A stretch of DNA of 64,000 nt. Origin: Mucilaginibacter saanensis (GTDB taxonomy: Bacteria > Bacteroidota > Bacteroidia > Sphingobacteriales > Sphingobacteriaceae). The notes beneath the pieces were generated by a model. That model saw only the letters and a program-made list of their open reading frames with translations. It ran no database searches and had not been told where the DNA came from. The translations under genes and the position numbers were made by a program. This document shows positions 63,866 to 64,000 of this stretch, in pieces (within the stretch, counting starts at the first letter, position 1; every line of letters starts with the position of its first letter). Where the stretch lies: contig NZ_JACHBZ010000002.1 of assembly GCF_014200575.1 (NCBI RefSeq), forward strand, positions 310,001 through 374,000, in the 5' to 3' direction.

Positions 63866-64000
63866 TTACCGGATATATCTTGATGATTTATCAACTTTGC
63901 GGTAAGCCCAGCCAAAAATAAGTGGGAAAACCCAAAGGCTAAATAGCATGGCACATAATATACCGCCAATAACAACCCGTGCTAATGGCCTGGAGCTTTC
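63866..64000 (-). CDS. C-terminal end of an RND-family efflux transporter (partial)
   Basis: Only the last 44 codons lie in the window. They read SSRPLARVVIGGILCAMLFS then a hydrophobic helix and a short basic tail to the stop at 63866. The RPLARVVIGG pattern followed by a final transmembrane helix with a proline is the hallmark of the end of CzcA/AcrB-type RND pumps. The overlapping minus-strand frame 63781-63975 is a shadow. Confidence 0.7.
   Translation of the reverse strand, partial: ESSRPLARVVIGGILCAMLFSLWVFPLIFGWAYRKVDKSSRYIR

Noticed and set aside
63781..63975. 64-codon hydrophobic frame at the right edge
   Set aside because: A different minus-strand frame there matches the C-terminus of an RND transporter.
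1..64000. CRISPR array, prophage, integron or IS element
   Set aside because: I saw no regularly spaced repeats, phage structural genes, integrase or transposase anywhere in the window.

Overview
The window is chromosomal DNA of a Bacteroidota bacterium, most likely a Sphingobacteriaceae member close to Mucilaginibacter or Pedobacter. This rests on three SusC/SusD outer-membrane pairs, an ECF-sigma/FecR pair, BlaI/M56 regulators, Bacteroidota -7 promoter elements of the form TAnnTTTG, lipoprotein signals ending in SC or AC, and moderate GC. Nothing was searched; every assignment comes from reading the translated sequence.

Layout. 0-10 kb: acyltransferase; BlaI/M56 sensor pair with a candidate twin-dyad operator; a surface-type Ig-repeat plus beta-propeller gene split by a frameshift that coincides exactly with a perfect 44-nt palindrome; a methyltransferase; a membrane protein of unknown role; a fasciclin protein. 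10-18 kb: a decayed gene with an in-frame TAG, then ECF sigma, FecR, SusC (with STN domain) and SusD. 18-35 kb: HD phosphohydrolase; two convergently placed but unlike Cys-dependent beta-L-arabinofuranosidases (GH127-type and GH146-type); divergently from them a hydroxyproline-type catabolic operon (DHDPS-family deaminase, epimerase, FAD oxidase), an AraC regulator, a DUF885 metalloprotease, an APC amino-acid permease and a DPP-IV-like prolyl peptidase. 35-50 kb: two SusCD loci, the first with fasciclin and DUF5007-like lipoproteins, separated by a 1207-residue multidomain GH43. 50-60 kb: ArsB/SLC13-type permease, a [2Fe-2S] protein coupled to an AraC regulator, a divergent TolC-HlyD-MFS efflux operon, a TonB_C plus propeller protein, and four tRNA genes (Gln, Cys, Ile-UAU, Pro). 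60-64 kb: lipase-maturation-factor-like protein, exonuclease III, a DUF6515-like protein and the 3' end of an RND transporter cut by the window edge.

The most coherent reading of 19-50 kb is an uptake and degradation locus for plant hydroxyproline-rich glycoproteins such as extensin. Beta-L-arabinofuranosidases and GH43 would strip Hyp-linked arabinosides, SusCD porins and surface lipoproteins would bind and import the glycopeptides, prolyl-directed peptidases would release amino acids, and the three enzymes would feed 4-hydroxyproline towards 2-oxoglutarate. The enzyme families are read from sequence; linking them into one pathway is inference, and the last enzyme (2-oxoglutarate semialdehyde dehydrogenase) is not in the window.
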